From Saccharina japonica (taxonomy: Eukaryota > Sar > Phaeophyceae > Laminariales > Laminariaceae), in the NCBI GenBank assembly GCA_008828725.1, contig MEHQ01003631.1:116520-180519 (forward strand): 64,000 nt of DNA, given 5' to 3'. How positions within the stretch are numbered: position 1 is the stretch's first letter; every line of letters begins with the position of its first letter. The notes under the pieces are model-generated. The model had not been told where the DNA came from. It saw only the letters and a program-made list of their open reading frames with translations, and did no database searches. The position numbers and the translations under genes are program-made. This document shows, in pieces, positions 22,986 through 34,978 of this stretch.

Positions 22986-24627
22986 AGCGGCAGGTCCGGC
23001 TGGAACAAGGAGGAGAGCGCCACTGACCGGGGCCGCACGCTGCTAAGCTCTGGTGGACCGTACCAGACTGGGGGGGGTGTTGCGGCGTCTGCGGCGTAGG
23101 AGCAAGCGGAATACGGTGGGTCGAGGCCTGCTGCCACGAGCTATCGGGAGCAGATACTTGGTGGCCTTCTCTGTGGGGTTGGAGGTGCGCTTCATTATGT
23201 AGGTGTTCTGCGCCCCCTGACATATTAAAATTCCTCCCTGGGGTTTGCGCATATTGTAGGCTGGAACGCCGCGGGAATCTTAGTGTTGCTTCAAGTGTAT
23301 CTTCTGCGTTATATAGTTAGTATATATTTAGTGATGCTTGCATACAAACCGGCATATATATTGAGAGTGTAGATGTAAAACGGAACATTAGGTCTCGCCA
23401 CTCTGGGGCTCAGTATCACTACTGCTATCGTCGAGAGCTGTTAGGACCATCGCCAGAGAAAAGAGCGGAGATTCCAACAAGAAAGTAGGTGGTACGTGCA
23501 AAAACGAGGGGACGAGTTTTGTTTGTTTGTTGGTTATTTTTTGGGGGCTTGTCATAAAGCACTCCCATACGTAACGTCACACCCTCGCTCCTACCGTTGG
23601 GCACAAATTTATTACAAGCTCACACCACAAAAACTAAAACGCGATAAATCACAAGACCTATATAGGACACACACACATGTAAGTTAACAAGCAAATGACT
23701 CCGTCATGCTTCGCCTTCTCGTTCATGGCCATCTTTATCCTTGTCGGTGCCCAGCGTTTCGTCGTACCGCTTCCTCGTGGCCTTGGAATCGAAGGGTGTC
23801 GAGTGCAATGCTTCCACTTCAGGCGCTTCGACAGGCTCACCAGCACCCACCTCCGCAGGTCCCGTGGGTTCATTTGTTGAAGTGGATTCGATCATCGTGG
23901 TCGCGGACCCCCCTTCTTCTTCTCGTCTCTACACCCAAAATCCTGGTTGATGGGATTCCGTTACAACATGCAGCGGTCTCTGTAGAGCCCTTGGTATCAT
24001 TGGTTGAGGTGGCAATTTCGTCCATTGTGGTTGTGAACTTGCCTCCTATATCTCCTCTCTCCTTCCGGAATGTACTATCATACGATGTTTTTGTGATAGA
24101 GTATGTTGTGAACCTAGGGAGTACCTTGGATCAAATATTCTCGAAACACACACATACATGCTCAATCACCACTGAAACAATTCTACGTACTGCCAGTAGC
24201 AATCCATGCGCAGTATATACTGTGCCAGTGCTCAGTCCTGAAGCAATTGGTATCATCCCATCAGATGCCATCCCCTTCACAAACTTACAGGGCTCTCTTA
24301 CCTGTCAGTTCAGCGCCGAGCTATTCTCAATTCCACCCGATCAAGCAATACCACCGCCAGTGGTACTTCTACACATGCTCAACCGTTTGTCATAGATGTA
24401 TAATGCTCGGCATTACTTCTGTACGAGTAGTTCTAGGGTACGGCTAAATTTTTTATCAACCGGTATGTCCCCCTCTGGGGATGCCTGCGCAGCATACTCT
24501 CGGACAGCGGCCTCCAGCTTGGCTCATGGCCTTCACATGTCGTCTGTGAGCTTCTTGGGGTTCGGAAAATTGTCACCCGCTTCTACTACTCTCACGGCAG
24601 CGGTGGGGGGAACGTCGAAAGGACCCG

Positions 24628-25312
24628 ATGTCTCAGAGGCTGCCGATGGTCGTCGAAGGGCTCGAACCCAATTGGGACCAACACCTCCCTCATGTCGAAT
24701 TGTGGTACAACAATTCGGTCAACACCACTACCGGTTTGGCTCCCATACAACATCAACATGGAGCAACTCCCACGCCTCCCTCCGACAAGTTTAGGGCGCG
24801 CTGGGGTCGCCGGCCACTACAGTTTAGACCGCCGCGATCACCTTGCTCACTGCGACTTGGAGACGGACCGCCGGCAGCACACGCACGCTATCATCCACGA
24901 AGACCACGCCCTCACCGTTGCCCGCGTGAACCAGTCGTATTTTGCCCTTTCCGACGCACTGCATCCGATCCCCAAATTTTATTGTCAGATACTGGGCGTG
25001 GGTGTAAAATTCGGCCGCCGCCATTTGCCAGGGCGTGAATACTGACACCGACGCTGAGGTTCTCAAGGACGAACTCTCGCTCAAAACATACAAGGTTCAA
25101 GGTTTCCCTACAAAGTCCTCGCAGTCGACCCCTTCTCCTCCGCCGACACCCCGGACGGATCCCCTCCAAGTTGCTAATGTCCTTCATTTGGATCTTCCTT
25201 CCGACACGCCAGGCGCCGATGCGCGCCAGTGCGTGTCGGTACAAGGCGGCGAGCCCTGTGTCAACTACTCTCACGACAGTGACGACATGCCGGAGTCTTT
25301 TCCAGCGGAGAT
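24628..25312 (+). pseudogene. Ty3/gypsy integrase C-terminal relic, copy 1
   Basis: The first frame has LEPNWDQHLPHVELWYNNS and TTGLAP, the end of the integrase core typical of Ty3/gypsy. A shift then gives GVAGHYSLDRRDHLAHCDLE with HALTVARVNQ and ALSDALHPIPKF. A second shift gives NTDTDAEVLKDELSL, then LHLDLPSDTPGADARQCVSV and a C-terminal DDMPESFPAEM. The order matches integrase core end, GPY/F-like module and tail of elements known in algae and chytrids. It is broken by two frame changes and stops where a family-B MITE begins. Protease, RT and RNase H are not present. Confidence 0.75.
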
Positions 25313-25315
25313 GAG

Positions 25316-25925
25316 ACGCATGCTACGATAGAGGTGCACCATGTGTTTGCTGAGCTCTGCACTTGAGGAGCTCCATAACGAAAAAAAAAACAATCAAAAT
25401 TCGGTAGAAAATAAAAGTGCTACCCGACGAACAACCCGATTACCTAATCATACTAATTATAGTATACCCTGGGACATTTGGCATCACAAGGCTGAGCCGC
25501 ATGCTACGACAACAGAGGTGCACCATGTTTTTGCCTTCTAAGGGTGGTCACATGAAGAGCTCTACACCTCAGCCTAGACTGCTTTTGGAGGAAAGTAAAA
25601 GTGATACAGTATCCGATTGAATTTCCCATGGCCGGAGCAAACAACGAACAGTATTGCAACAAAACAATGACAGTTATAAGTCCGCCGTTTTTGGGTGAAG
25701 GAGCTCGATCTTTCAGAGTTCGTTCCAGCCCAAAAGTGCTAGTGTCTCTATCGGAGCACGCATCCTGAGAGCCCGACAATTTTGGGTCAAGGCGCTACTG
25801 TCAATCGGTAAGAAAACGGACGCGTGCTACGATAGAGGTAGCAATGTTTTGGCTGAATCGCTTTCTGAACGATCGGGCTCCTTAACCAAAATTCGTCGGA
25901 ATTTCTTGTTTTTTTGTGACGAAAT
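25316..25925 (+). mobile_element. Cluster of family-B MITEs, one nested in another
   Basis: An outer copy starts ACGCATGCTACGATAGAGGT at 25316 and its opposite-type end word CGCGTGCTACGATAGAGG occurs near 25830. A nested copy spans about 25499-25766, from GCATGCTACGACAACAGAGG to CTCTATCGGAGCACGCAT. Interiors share CTGAGCTC..CACTTGAGGAGCTC and AGGAGCTCGATC words with the copies at 46297 and 49679. Confidence 0.6.
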
Positions 25926-26334
25926 ATGTTTCAAGAGAAATCACCCCCCCCCGCCCCCCCCCGAGACGACATTTGGAGTCCTCTTGAACGACGCGAAGCG
26001 GAGAAGATTTTCCGGACACCGAAGTGGGGTCATCGCGGCAGTGTACGAGACGCCCTGGATGGGACTCTCTCGACCGTCCCACAGTGGGAACGGAACATAT
26101 TCGACGCAAGCCGACCAGGAAGGGAAGAAACTGCTAGTTTGTTCCCCGCCACAAAACCGAAAGCACGAACTGTAGCGGGGAGGGGGGAGGAGCGCCCGGG
26201 CCATGCCCTTCCGTTCGAGTTACAACTGGGAGAGGCCGGTAGCGTAGCGCGAGGACAATACATGGGATTTTTGTCTTGTTTTGTTTTGTCTTGTTTGTGT
26301 TTGTGTTTGTGTGTGTGTGTGTTTTTTTTCCCAA

Positions 26335-27110
26335 TCCCAATTATTATCTACGCCCTTATTTTATCTCTCCTTCCTAGTCATCGTAGCTCAGATTCGGAGT
26401 CACTAAGTATAGGATACTCATCCTCCCCCTCATTACAGTCAGTACGTACGGTTTTTGCCTTGCATTTTTTATCGCGAGAAGACTTCAGCCTTTTCTTCCC
26501 TCGTCGACTCGTATCGAATTGGTGGAGCAAGAATAAAAACGACAACAAAGTGTTGTATCGGGAAACTTTGTTTTGTTGTATACTGTGCACGCCGGACACT
26601 TGGTGTATGATACTGATGATGTACAGTACAGTACCGGCCCGCTCACAAGCACGTAACTTGAAGAAGGTCAGCCTGAGTCGTTGGAAACATTAACAAAACT
26701 CTCAGCCTACAGGCAGTGCCTAATATTTTAGAAAGTCGGGCCCAAGACATACTTCCAGAAGAAAGTTAGCCTGAAACATTGACAATTTTAAGAAAGCTCT
26801 CAGCCAGTGCCTAAGATTAAAAAAAGTTGACCCCAAAAAATGTTTTTTTTTTAATTGTTTATCCCGTTTACTATCTTCGCCCTTCCTTTCTCTCTCTTTC
26901 CTGGTCGTCGCTCAGATCCGGGGTCACAAAGTAGGCTCTTCTACCTCCCCCCCCCCACTACGGTTCTTGCCTTGCATTAATATCGCGAGAAGTTTTCAGC
27001 ACTTTCTTCCCTCGTCGACTTGCGTCGGATTCCGAAAAAATTCTTGTGCACTCTTAATACGGGCAACGAAAATCTTCTTGGGGATCGAAATAAGAAAGTG
27101 CGACATGATA
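26335..27110 (-). repeat. Two copies of dispersed repeat R
   Basis: Both carry GTCGTAGCTCAGATCCGGGGTCAC-like sequence, then a C run, CGGTTCTTGCCTTGCAT, ATCGCGAGAAG and CTTCCCTCGTCGAC (26375-26515 and 26880-27025). Related copies are at 42965, 44770 and 60395. Confidence 0.6.
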
Positions 27111-27351
27111 AAGTGTGCTTGTGTGCGCGCCCAGAATCGGAAAGTCAGCCTGTGAGCCCGATTGAAGGTTTTTTGCGAGAGGACCGGTCGTGTACAGTAC
27201 GCGACAGCACTTAAGAACTCGGCAGTTGAGAGTTTCAGGCTGGAGTTTTAGACGAATATAAGCACATGACCTCTTTTGTACTGAAAATAGTGTAGGACAC
27301 ACCCTGCCCTACATAAGAATCCAAGCCTGGCCAGAAATAAGAGATTATTCA

Positions 27352-27437
27352 CTCATTCAGAACTGAAAAATGTAACCAACACTAATTCCAAATAGTTTGT
27401 CCCCAAAAACGGGGGACCATTTCTTAAGGGGTTAACC
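27352..27437 (+). mobile_element. Mini-MITE, family E
   Basis: CATTCAGAACTG...GGGGGACCATTTCTTAAGGGGTTAACC; the left GTTAACC end is eroded. See the best-preserved copy at 42812. Confidence 0.6.
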
Positions 27438-27828
27438 GGTGTCGCCTACTGTAGGCGTGTAGTTGGGTAGGAAAACTCCCTTGGAGCTTCAAAGGGGAAA
27501 ATTGACCGTAACAAGTGACGATTTCAGAAACAGCGACTACGTGGAAGGGGGGGTGATGCAAAAGGGTTCGTACGGCAAGGGCGCGACACGAACGATGCTA
27601 CGCGTACTGCTTTAGGACCTCACGCTGGTCGAAGACTGTTGGTAACACCAAGGTCATCCTTTGTTTTGATATCACTACGTACGTACAGCAGTATCCCTGT
27701 ACAGGGATCGCAAAAGGGGGTATATAATGTGAAGACAAAAAACACACACGCGTAACCCGAAAGCGACGACTTTATTTCAAGGCCAGAGTAACACATCGGT
27801 CGAATATTTACAGGTGTGCTGTGGAGGG

Positions 27829-28013
27829 GTGGACAAAGGGTGATAGTGGATCTTTATAATGGGGGTTTTGTCTTGGTAGTAGTAGTGTGACCCTGAGATC
27901 GAACCCTAACCCTAACCCTAACCCGAACCCTATGCCAGTGGTCAGTGCTTGCTTGGCCAATCAGAGTGCCTAATTAGCTACCTTAGGAAGATCCACTAAC
28001 AGTGTTTGTCCAC
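27829..28013 (+). mobile_element. MITE with internal telomere-type repeats (family C)
   Basis: 185 bp. The left end GTGGACAAAGGGTGATAGTG and the right end (complement GTGGACAAACACTGTTAGTG) form inverted repeats that extend through GATCTT, about 26 bp with a few mismatches. The middle holds CGAACCCTAACCCTAACCC, three to four units of the CCCTAA telomere motif. No coding capacity. Confidence 0.7.
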
Positions 28014-28269
28014 TACTGGTGCTGTGTGTGTACTGACGACGACGGAGAAACAAGTCCCTCAAGAAAATGTTCAGACCACAGACAGGCAGTATTACCTGTA
28101 CGTTCTCACTACTGGCGCAATCCATCGAACGATCTCTACATCCCAGTATACGTATATAGATATTCCCAAACGTGGCGTGCGATAGAGCAGTTGAAAAAGG
28201 TTCATGACTACGTCGTACTCGTAGCCTTTCAGTCTGTTTGGACAAAACTCGTTGAACATCTATACGTAC

Positions 28270-28900
28270 ACTAAAATACGTGCTACCGAAGTTGTAAGAA
28301 ATAGCAGAGGCACAAGAAGAGTGGTCCATCCCACCTTTCGAGTGAGAAATTCCAGGAGATGTGCACTTCAAACTGCCAAAGATATTTGATTACTCGTATA
28401 TACTACTATTCGATTTAAGGAATCCTGGAAAAATCAACTGCTTCAATGAAGAGGCAGATTCTTTACGTGGGTACCTGTGGGGTGGTATTAATAGTGGTAA
28501 TACACTTTATTCCGAGAAGAGCGCGACCGAATTGGCCTTGATCCGGGGCATAAACATCAATAAATCTGTCAAACAAGCAGATCGAAGTGCAAAACGTCGA
28601 ATTTGCGGATGAAACGGCTACCAGCACTACACAAGAAGACAAGCCCGAGTATCTTTGCGATTGTCGGAAACGAGAATAGCCGAGGCAGATAGCACATAGC
28701 CACACAGACAGACAGACCGACAGACATTACCATCATCATCACCAGCAGAGGTACAAGCACCGCGAACAGGTAAGGGCGCAGTTACATAGGTTCGTACAAG
28801 CTTGGGGTTCGCGGATATCGTAGCCCCCGCGAGGTTGCGTGGTTTGTGTTGCTGGATCCAGTATCCTAGGCAGGGCCGGGGGGGGTGCGGTTAAAGCAAA
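28270..28900 (-). repeat. Dispersed repeat Z, inverse copy
   Basis: Complement of the blocks listed for 15860-16490, including the CAGACAGACAGACCGACAGAC run at 28706-28726 and GGATCCAGTATCCTAGGCAG at the right. Confidence 0.6.
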
Positions 28901-29259
28901 AACCGGCAGTTTGTTTCCTTTGCAAATGCAGTTATTAAGTAGTATATGAACCCTTCGGACCGCACTCCCATTGTGGGGACACTTGACACTTAGAATTGGA
29001 GTACCGTACCATATACAAGTAAATGGATTGGTTTTGGATCCAACATAGAATCACACGCGATTACTTTATGCAGCAGTACAGGTACCACCCGAATGCAAGG
29101 GTCGTCCAAAGTACGAGTTCCCGCCCTCGGGGTGCAGCAGTTAGTCACCCCGGTCGGATTGGAGGATCTAGCCTCATAGGCACCAGGAGCTGACGTGACA
29201 AGAGTCCCCGCTCCGCTTTACCCGAGGGTACGACCACAGCAGTACGCAACCAACAATAC

Positions 29260-30000
29260 ACCAATCCTTTCAACTCTGGCTGTGAATGCTACGGAAGATT
29301 AAGATGCGGTAGATGCCCGGACTCCCACTACCCATAGGTTTCCCACGTTGGGTGCATATATGGGATTCCCATGGGCTCCCGTGAGATACCGTATCGCAAA
29401 CCGTGACAGCCTGTGGGATTCCTCGCGGGATCCCACGGGCTCCAGCAAAGGTTGCGGTGGGAGCCCATGAAGCCCCACGTGGGCGCTCGCGGGAGCTCGT
29501 GTCAGACTCACCATGGACAACCACCCCTAAGCACGATGATATCGGCTGTTGGGCTCGGTCAATGATTCACGAGTCCCAGCGGTTTCAGTCACTTTGGAAA
29601 ATGCGCAGACAAGTCCCAAGGGTATACGATTACTAGGGAATGCATTTTCTGATTCCTCGGTTGTTCCAACGCTACCACGTGACAGCAGTAGTATTAATAG
29701 TAGAAGCTGCGACGACGGGTGGATATTTTCTTATCCCAAGGGCATGAGGAGCTGATACATGTGTAGGCTCTCGCTTGTGCCAAGGGTACGGGGAAGTGAC
29801 ATGACTACACCCGCAGATCGTCCCGTGTAGCAAGGACTTTTAGATTGATTGCTTCGGTTTTGTCGATTGCGAGCCTGCTGGTGGTGGTGTTGCGTGTTGC
29901 TCGTGGTGACTTGTCTTTCGTTTGGATGTTTTGTGAGCTTCATTCAGTATCATACAAAAAAAGTCAAAATACACCTTTCAGCTGACCGAAAAATACCGTC
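29260..30000 (+). repeat. Dispersed repeat F and CCCACGGGCTCC-rich palindromic words
   Basis: 29340-29500 is rich in TGGGATTCC/GGGATCCCACGGGCTCC words. 29560-29800 has TCCCAGCGGTTTCAGTCAC, GAAGCTGCGACGACGGGTG and CTGATACATGTGTAGG, all repeated at 60780-61110. Confidence 0.55.
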
Positions 30001-30082
30001 GTGACCCAATCGTCTTGGCAGCTGCGCGCTCCGTGTGATACTTCTAGCACGCGTGCCATGGTACGTGCGGAGTGAACGATTA

Positions 30083-30206
<124 letters not shown>

Positions 30207-30522
30207 CATTCGAAGATACTTGGTAGTGCAAAATGAAATTCCATGAATTTCTCGCTCGGAAATATATGTTCAAAGTTTATTTTACGGCAATTATTCGATT
30301 TGGCAAAATCCGTCAAAATCCAAACTGCTTGGATGGGGAAGCGGAGGTTTTACGCACGTCGGTACTGGGATGGTATTTCATCGTCATGCTGCATGGTGTG
30401 TGTGCCTTCCCATTATCGAGGTATTTATCGTAGATACTCGTATAATAGTGTAGGGTTGTCCAGACTCCCTCGCCTTTTCTGTCGTATGCCTCCAGTCCTT
30501 TCCTTCTGCGATCTGCGGTTTG
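30207..30522. other. Left flank of LTR element copy 2, no gene
   Basis: Intergenic sequence ending GCGGTTTG followed by the target duplication ATGTG (30523-30527). Confidence 0.5.
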
Positions 30523-30527
30523 ATGTG

Positions 30528-30941
30528 TGTTTGTATAACCGCTGTCAAACGTGCTCTGTGTAGCCACGTGCCTATACCGTGAGTCGTCAAGGAGGAGTAG
30601 TAGATAATGTACACTCGGACACCAAATACCACACACACACCAGGCTGGGTCAATACCGTTCTTGTCAGAGACCCAACCACATAAACCACACACAGGAGGG
30701 AAGCCGCACCAAGTTTGTCACCGGCTGCACCCTCACATATAGACAGGCAGTATCATTCTATCAAAGCCCGGGTCCATCATCATTGTATCGCAGACTGCTC
30801 CCAGGAGGGAGACAGCAACCCACGCGAGGCATCATCTCAGATCATAATGCCTCGCCAACCATATAAACCCCAATCTCCGTAGACCAGTATGAAACCGCAC
30901 ATATCGGGAAACCAGTATCGAGCAACCGCATACCACAAACA
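30528..30941 (-). repeat. 3' LTR of copy 2
   Basis: 414 bp; minus-strand ends are TGTTTGTGG and ATACAAACA, giving a 7-bp inverted end repeat (TGTTTGT/ACAAACA). Confidence 0.85.
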
Positions 30942-30950
30942 GCCCCCCTA
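30942..30950 (-). other. Polypurine tract
   Basis: Minus strand TAGGGGGGC directly before the 3' LTR start. The same word precedes the LTR start of the third element at 52817. Confidence 0.7.
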
Positions 30951-30964
30951 TTCGGTGCGCGATA

Positions 30965-31135
30965 CGATAGGTCCCGAATACTTATCACCAATTGCCAGGT
31001 AAAACGGCAAGTCCCAAATTCATAATAAAACATCGCCAAGGTAAAACGGCAACCCCTTCAATCCTTCATCATTGCCAAGGTAAAACGGCAACCCCAAATT
31101 CCATCCTCAAGAATTGCCAACGTAAAACGGCAATC
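30965..31135 (-). repeat. Minisatellite in the LTR element
   Basis: Units of about 35-45 bases with the core GCCA(A/C)GGTAAAACGGCAA(C/G)CCC, at least four copies (30995, 31036, 31077, 31114). Copy 1 of the element keeps only the last unit. Confidence 0.7.
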
Positions 31136-33033
31136 CCGATGCCAAATCTCTCAATCTCGATTCCAGTATATATTTCCTAAACTATAGCGAGACAGTAACT
31201 ACGGGAAGGGGAAAATCCAACAAACGTGAGTATGCTGGTAAAACCTTCAAAAAGAAAATCAATAACACCGTCTTCGCATAAATACCGTACCGCCCGATAA
31301 CATCGACCCCCTGCTGTGTACTCTGTAAGAGCACAACAACAGAACATCTCTGATATAGAACACCTCAAATCAAATCATAGCAGCCCCCCTGCTTGAAACT
31401 CCCCTCGGAAGTATACAAGAAGACAACAATCCGCATATGAATCCAAAAGTACTATAGGTACCAGTAATTGGTTCCCCTGTACGCTGTGCGCAGTTAACCA
31501 ATAGCCAAAGCGTACGGCACGATTCATCAAGACCATCGGCATACTCTATTGGCGTATTAACCTTATTCAACGTATGGGTACCTCCCAACACTTTCTCCAT
31601 TTCCTTAAGAACCCCTGAAGTTGCACGTTAATTCTTCAAGTACTTCCAAAAACATCCCATGCACAGCGAAAACTCCTACTATTATCCCCCAAAGCCAAAT
31701 GCCCCAAAACCCCCGGAAAAACAAACAAACAAACGAACCAGTGGATGAAATCATAACAAGTTCATCACAGAGTCACGGTCAAGCGAAACGTCTCAGCATG
31801 CAACGGTTTGATGAGAAAGTCGGCATGCTGCTCTGCCGACCGTACGTGTTAATCTTAAACTATCCGTTAGACACATGCTCTAGACATCTATGTCCTATAA
31901 TCAAACCATACACAGACACCAGCGCGCATAACTGCTCCACCAGAGACAGACGTCCGGTCAGTAGCCTTGCGTGCATCCGCATCCACGTATGATAAGACCC
32001 CAACTGGACTCGACTATCTGCGATGGAAAGTCTTCGTCGTGTTACCGAGTACAACTACTATCTCCCCCCTGCTCGGAAGACGACAAAACATCCATCGCAT
32101 GGTTAATAGTAAAATCCTGCGACATCAGTGTGACTCAAAAACCCCTCAATCATAAAATCAAAACCAAACTTAAGTCCAAACCCACAAACCAGAAACATCA
32201 GCGATCTATATCAAATAAGCGCCGCAGACAACGAAACAAACAGAACGTCGTTGTCGTTGTATGCATTCACTCACGTACAAGACTGCTCGGTCCACTCGTT
32301 ATAATTCAACTATCCTCTACCAAAACAAGCATTTAGGCCCTCGATATACCAGGTAAAGCATCGTCTTTCAATCATACCCCAGGTCCTGATAAATGGACTG
32401 CCATAACCGAGATACGTCATCAGCGTTGACGTTTTAAGTCTGACATGTACTGTAGTACGCAATTCAGAATGCCAAATATCAGGTACCAGTATAACAGGTG
32501 CATATAATTCTACTCGTATATCCAATGCAAACATATTACAATCCAAGCGTCATAAATATTTCGTCTCGTCAATTCCTACTGTAACAAACGATCCAAAAAC
32601 ATTTAATCTACTGTAGGCCATTGCTACTAAACTACCCCAACCCCACGCGCTCAACCCCCGTCTCCTGCTCCCTACCCCACGGACTCGACGCTTGTCTTCC
32701 GCCGCGGCTCAACGTCACCGCGGCATGGACTACATCTCATAAATCCGCAGAGTGAGGGTGCATTTTGACTCGTTGAGCAAAGGGTGCATCGGGTGGTTAG
32801 TTTCAGCGCCAGGAACCAAGTCAAATCGTTAGATAACGAAACACATCATTATGCACTATGTCTGTGGGTAGAATCATGCCATCAACCCCCCCCCTCGTGA
32901 TTCTTCCCAGTACAACAGTAATGACAAAAACATTCCGTGTGCAAGGGCCTGGTGAGGAAATGAGCATTGATTTTCACACTCAATATCATGTACCAGGTAC
33001 TGCTAGTAGAACAAGCATAATCAGCAGTAATTG

Positions 33034-33451
33034 TGTTTGTATAACCGCTGTCAAACGTGCTCTGTGTAGCCACGTGCCTATACCGCGAGTCGTCAAGGAG
33101 GAGTAGTAGATAATGTACACTCGAACACCAAATACCACACACACACCAGGCTGGGTCAATACCGTTCTTGTCAGAGACCCAACCACATAAACCACACACA
33201 GGAGGTAAGCCGCACCAGGTTTGTCACCGGCTGCACCCCTCACACATATACGAGCAGTATCATTCTATCAAAGCCCGGGTCTCATCATCCTTGTATCGCA
33301 GACTGCTCCCAGGAGGGAGACAGCAACCCACGCGAGGCATCATCTCAGATCATAATGCCTCGCCATACCATATAAACCCCAATCTCCGTAGACCAGTATG
33401 AAACCGCCACATATCGGGAAACCAGTATCGAGCAACCGCATACCACAAACA
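33034..33451 (-). repeat. 5' LTR of copy 2
   Basis: 418 bp, closely similar to 30528-30941 with several small indels and substitutions, so the insertion is not brand new. Confidence 0.85.
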
Positions 33452-34583
33452 ATGTGATCTCATTTTATTTTATGAAGATGTCTGTAATCATAAGTGGACC
33501 CAACTCGCTGGGTCTGGCGAGTCTCACTAACGAAGTGCGGTGGCCTTGCCGGCTGCCCACTAAAATGTGATAACAGACTGGAGCAGATTCTTCCGTCTTA
33601 TGGGATATGCTTTCTGGCTCCAAGCCTCAAGAGATGGTTGATGAATCCTTTGTGATTGAGCTTTCCTTACCCTTCTGCTTCACTGGACGCCTACCAATCC
33701 TTGCATATTGCCTGCACTCGCCTGATTCTCGCTTACATCAGCCTCACCCGATTCTGTTGGCTGGCCATCTCGTGGTTCGATCAGAGAAGTCTCCAAGCTA
33801 GCTCACTTCTGACCAGCATGAGCACCAAAACAGCTCCGGTTATCTGCTCAAATGAGGACTGTTGTTCTACTTTCTGCAATCAATCCCATGCCACGACCTT
33901 CATGGTCTTCTCAGCATTTTCCTGGTACCAAAACTGGGTAGTATGCAATAACGACCTTCTCACATCGTTCAGTACAAGTGTGTATTATCCACCTAAACAC
34001 CCAGACACGTCCGTATCCTCCAGATCCAAGATCTACCGACTACGAGCGACGACCAAAATATCATCCACATTTCAACCTTGTCCTCGAGATCAACCCCGCC
34101 GACTCATTTTATGGTCAATGTCCTAATGTAGCATTATCATTTGAAACCAGCTATCAACTTCTCACACCATTGGCCCACCCTGGTAATTAGCAGTAAACAT
34201 AGTAATTGGCTACTCAAAAGCAATAACCGAAACAGTGAGAAGTTGAATCAATAACTCACCAACGTTCAACTGACAATGGTACGATACTGAAACGTTTAAT
34301 GAACACAATAATCCCCAAACCCGGTTTTCAACTGAAAACACCTGGCTTATCACTTAACTAAAAACGCGACCAACGTGATTCATGCTTCGTGGGGGCTGCA
34401 CCACGGTTCAGGCTGCCGTCTTCGTCCGCCATAGGTGCCAACAAGATAATAATGAGAAGGAGCTTCCCGAGCAGTGCCTGAGGAGGTTTCCATGCATTCG
34501 AAGGCGGCAAACGTTCATTGAAGAGGTGTGCGACTTTAGCGACTCACATCGGCGAGCGAGGTATGCGGATGGAGATTGGGGGG

Positions 34584-34978
34584 AGTTCAATCGCCGATTG
34601 CTAAACCACAGGAATTAACTTGCGGCAACTTCCGCCTTAACCGTTTGTACACTCGAGGGGTCTGGTCGATAAAGAGAATATGACGAGGAGGAGTTCAACC
34701 GTCCAGACCTAAAGCGGAGGAAGGGGCTGGCGGCGGTTTCGGTCGAAACTCCGTTTGCTCAAGCGGTGGGTCTGGCCGGAAAGAAGAAGACAGGGAGGAG
34801 TTCAATCGTCCAGAGCTATAGCGGAGGAAAGAGTTGGCGGCGATTTCAGTCTGAACCGATTGATTGCTTAAGCGCCTGGTGTTGCTGAAAAGGGGAAGAA
34901 GACTGGGAGAAGTTCAATCGCTCAGAGCTAAAGCGGAGGATTGAGCTGGCGGCAATTTCAACCTAAACTATGTGCTCA
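34584..34978 (+). repeat. Minisatellite, copy in block 2
   Basis: Same four-unit array as 22591-22985. Confidence 0.75.

Larger units (their letters stand above)
21459..30082 (+). repeat. Large duplicated block, copy 1
   Basis: About 8.6 kb, directly repeated at 33452-42121. The offset is a constant 11993 from 21459 to about 27970 and 12039 after that, because of a single 46-bp insertion in copy 2. Every passage compared was identical. The right limit is the (CAA)n array and N at 30083. It contains a minisatellite, a gypsy integrase relic, MITE families B, C and E, and repeats R, Z and F. No intact gene was found. Confidence 0.9.
30528..33451 (-). mobile_element. LTR retroelement, copy 2: complete ends, internally deleted
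   Basis: Two LTRs (30528-30941 and 33034-33451), both starting TGTTTGTGG and ending ACAAACA on the minus strand, enclose about 2.1 kb. The 5-bp direct repeat ATGTG flanks the element at 30523-30527 and 33452-33456, the expected target-site duplication. A polypurine tract lies against the 3' LTR. Compared with copy 1, 19231-21034 (including gag) is missing; the junction falls on TAATT, present at both deletion ends in copy 1. What remains has no recognisable coding sequence. Confidence 0.85.

Noticed and set aside
23706..24395. 229-codon plus frame in the duplicated block
   Set aside because: No recognisable motif or signal; the opposite strand is equally open over part of it, so neither is supported.
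25926..26693. 255-codon plus frame, identical in both duplicated blocks
   Set aside because: Identity is due to the block duplication. The frame runs through MITE and repeat R sequence and has TG-repeat-derived LCLCLCVCV; no domain.
27890..27930. True chromosome end at the CCCTAA tract
   Set aside because: Only three to four units, inside a MITE with sequence continuing on both sides and present in three dispersed copies.
30528..33451. CRISPR-like array in the GTAAAACGGCAA minisatellite
   Set aside because: Units are near-contiguous with no unique spacers of even length, in a eukaryotic LTR element.
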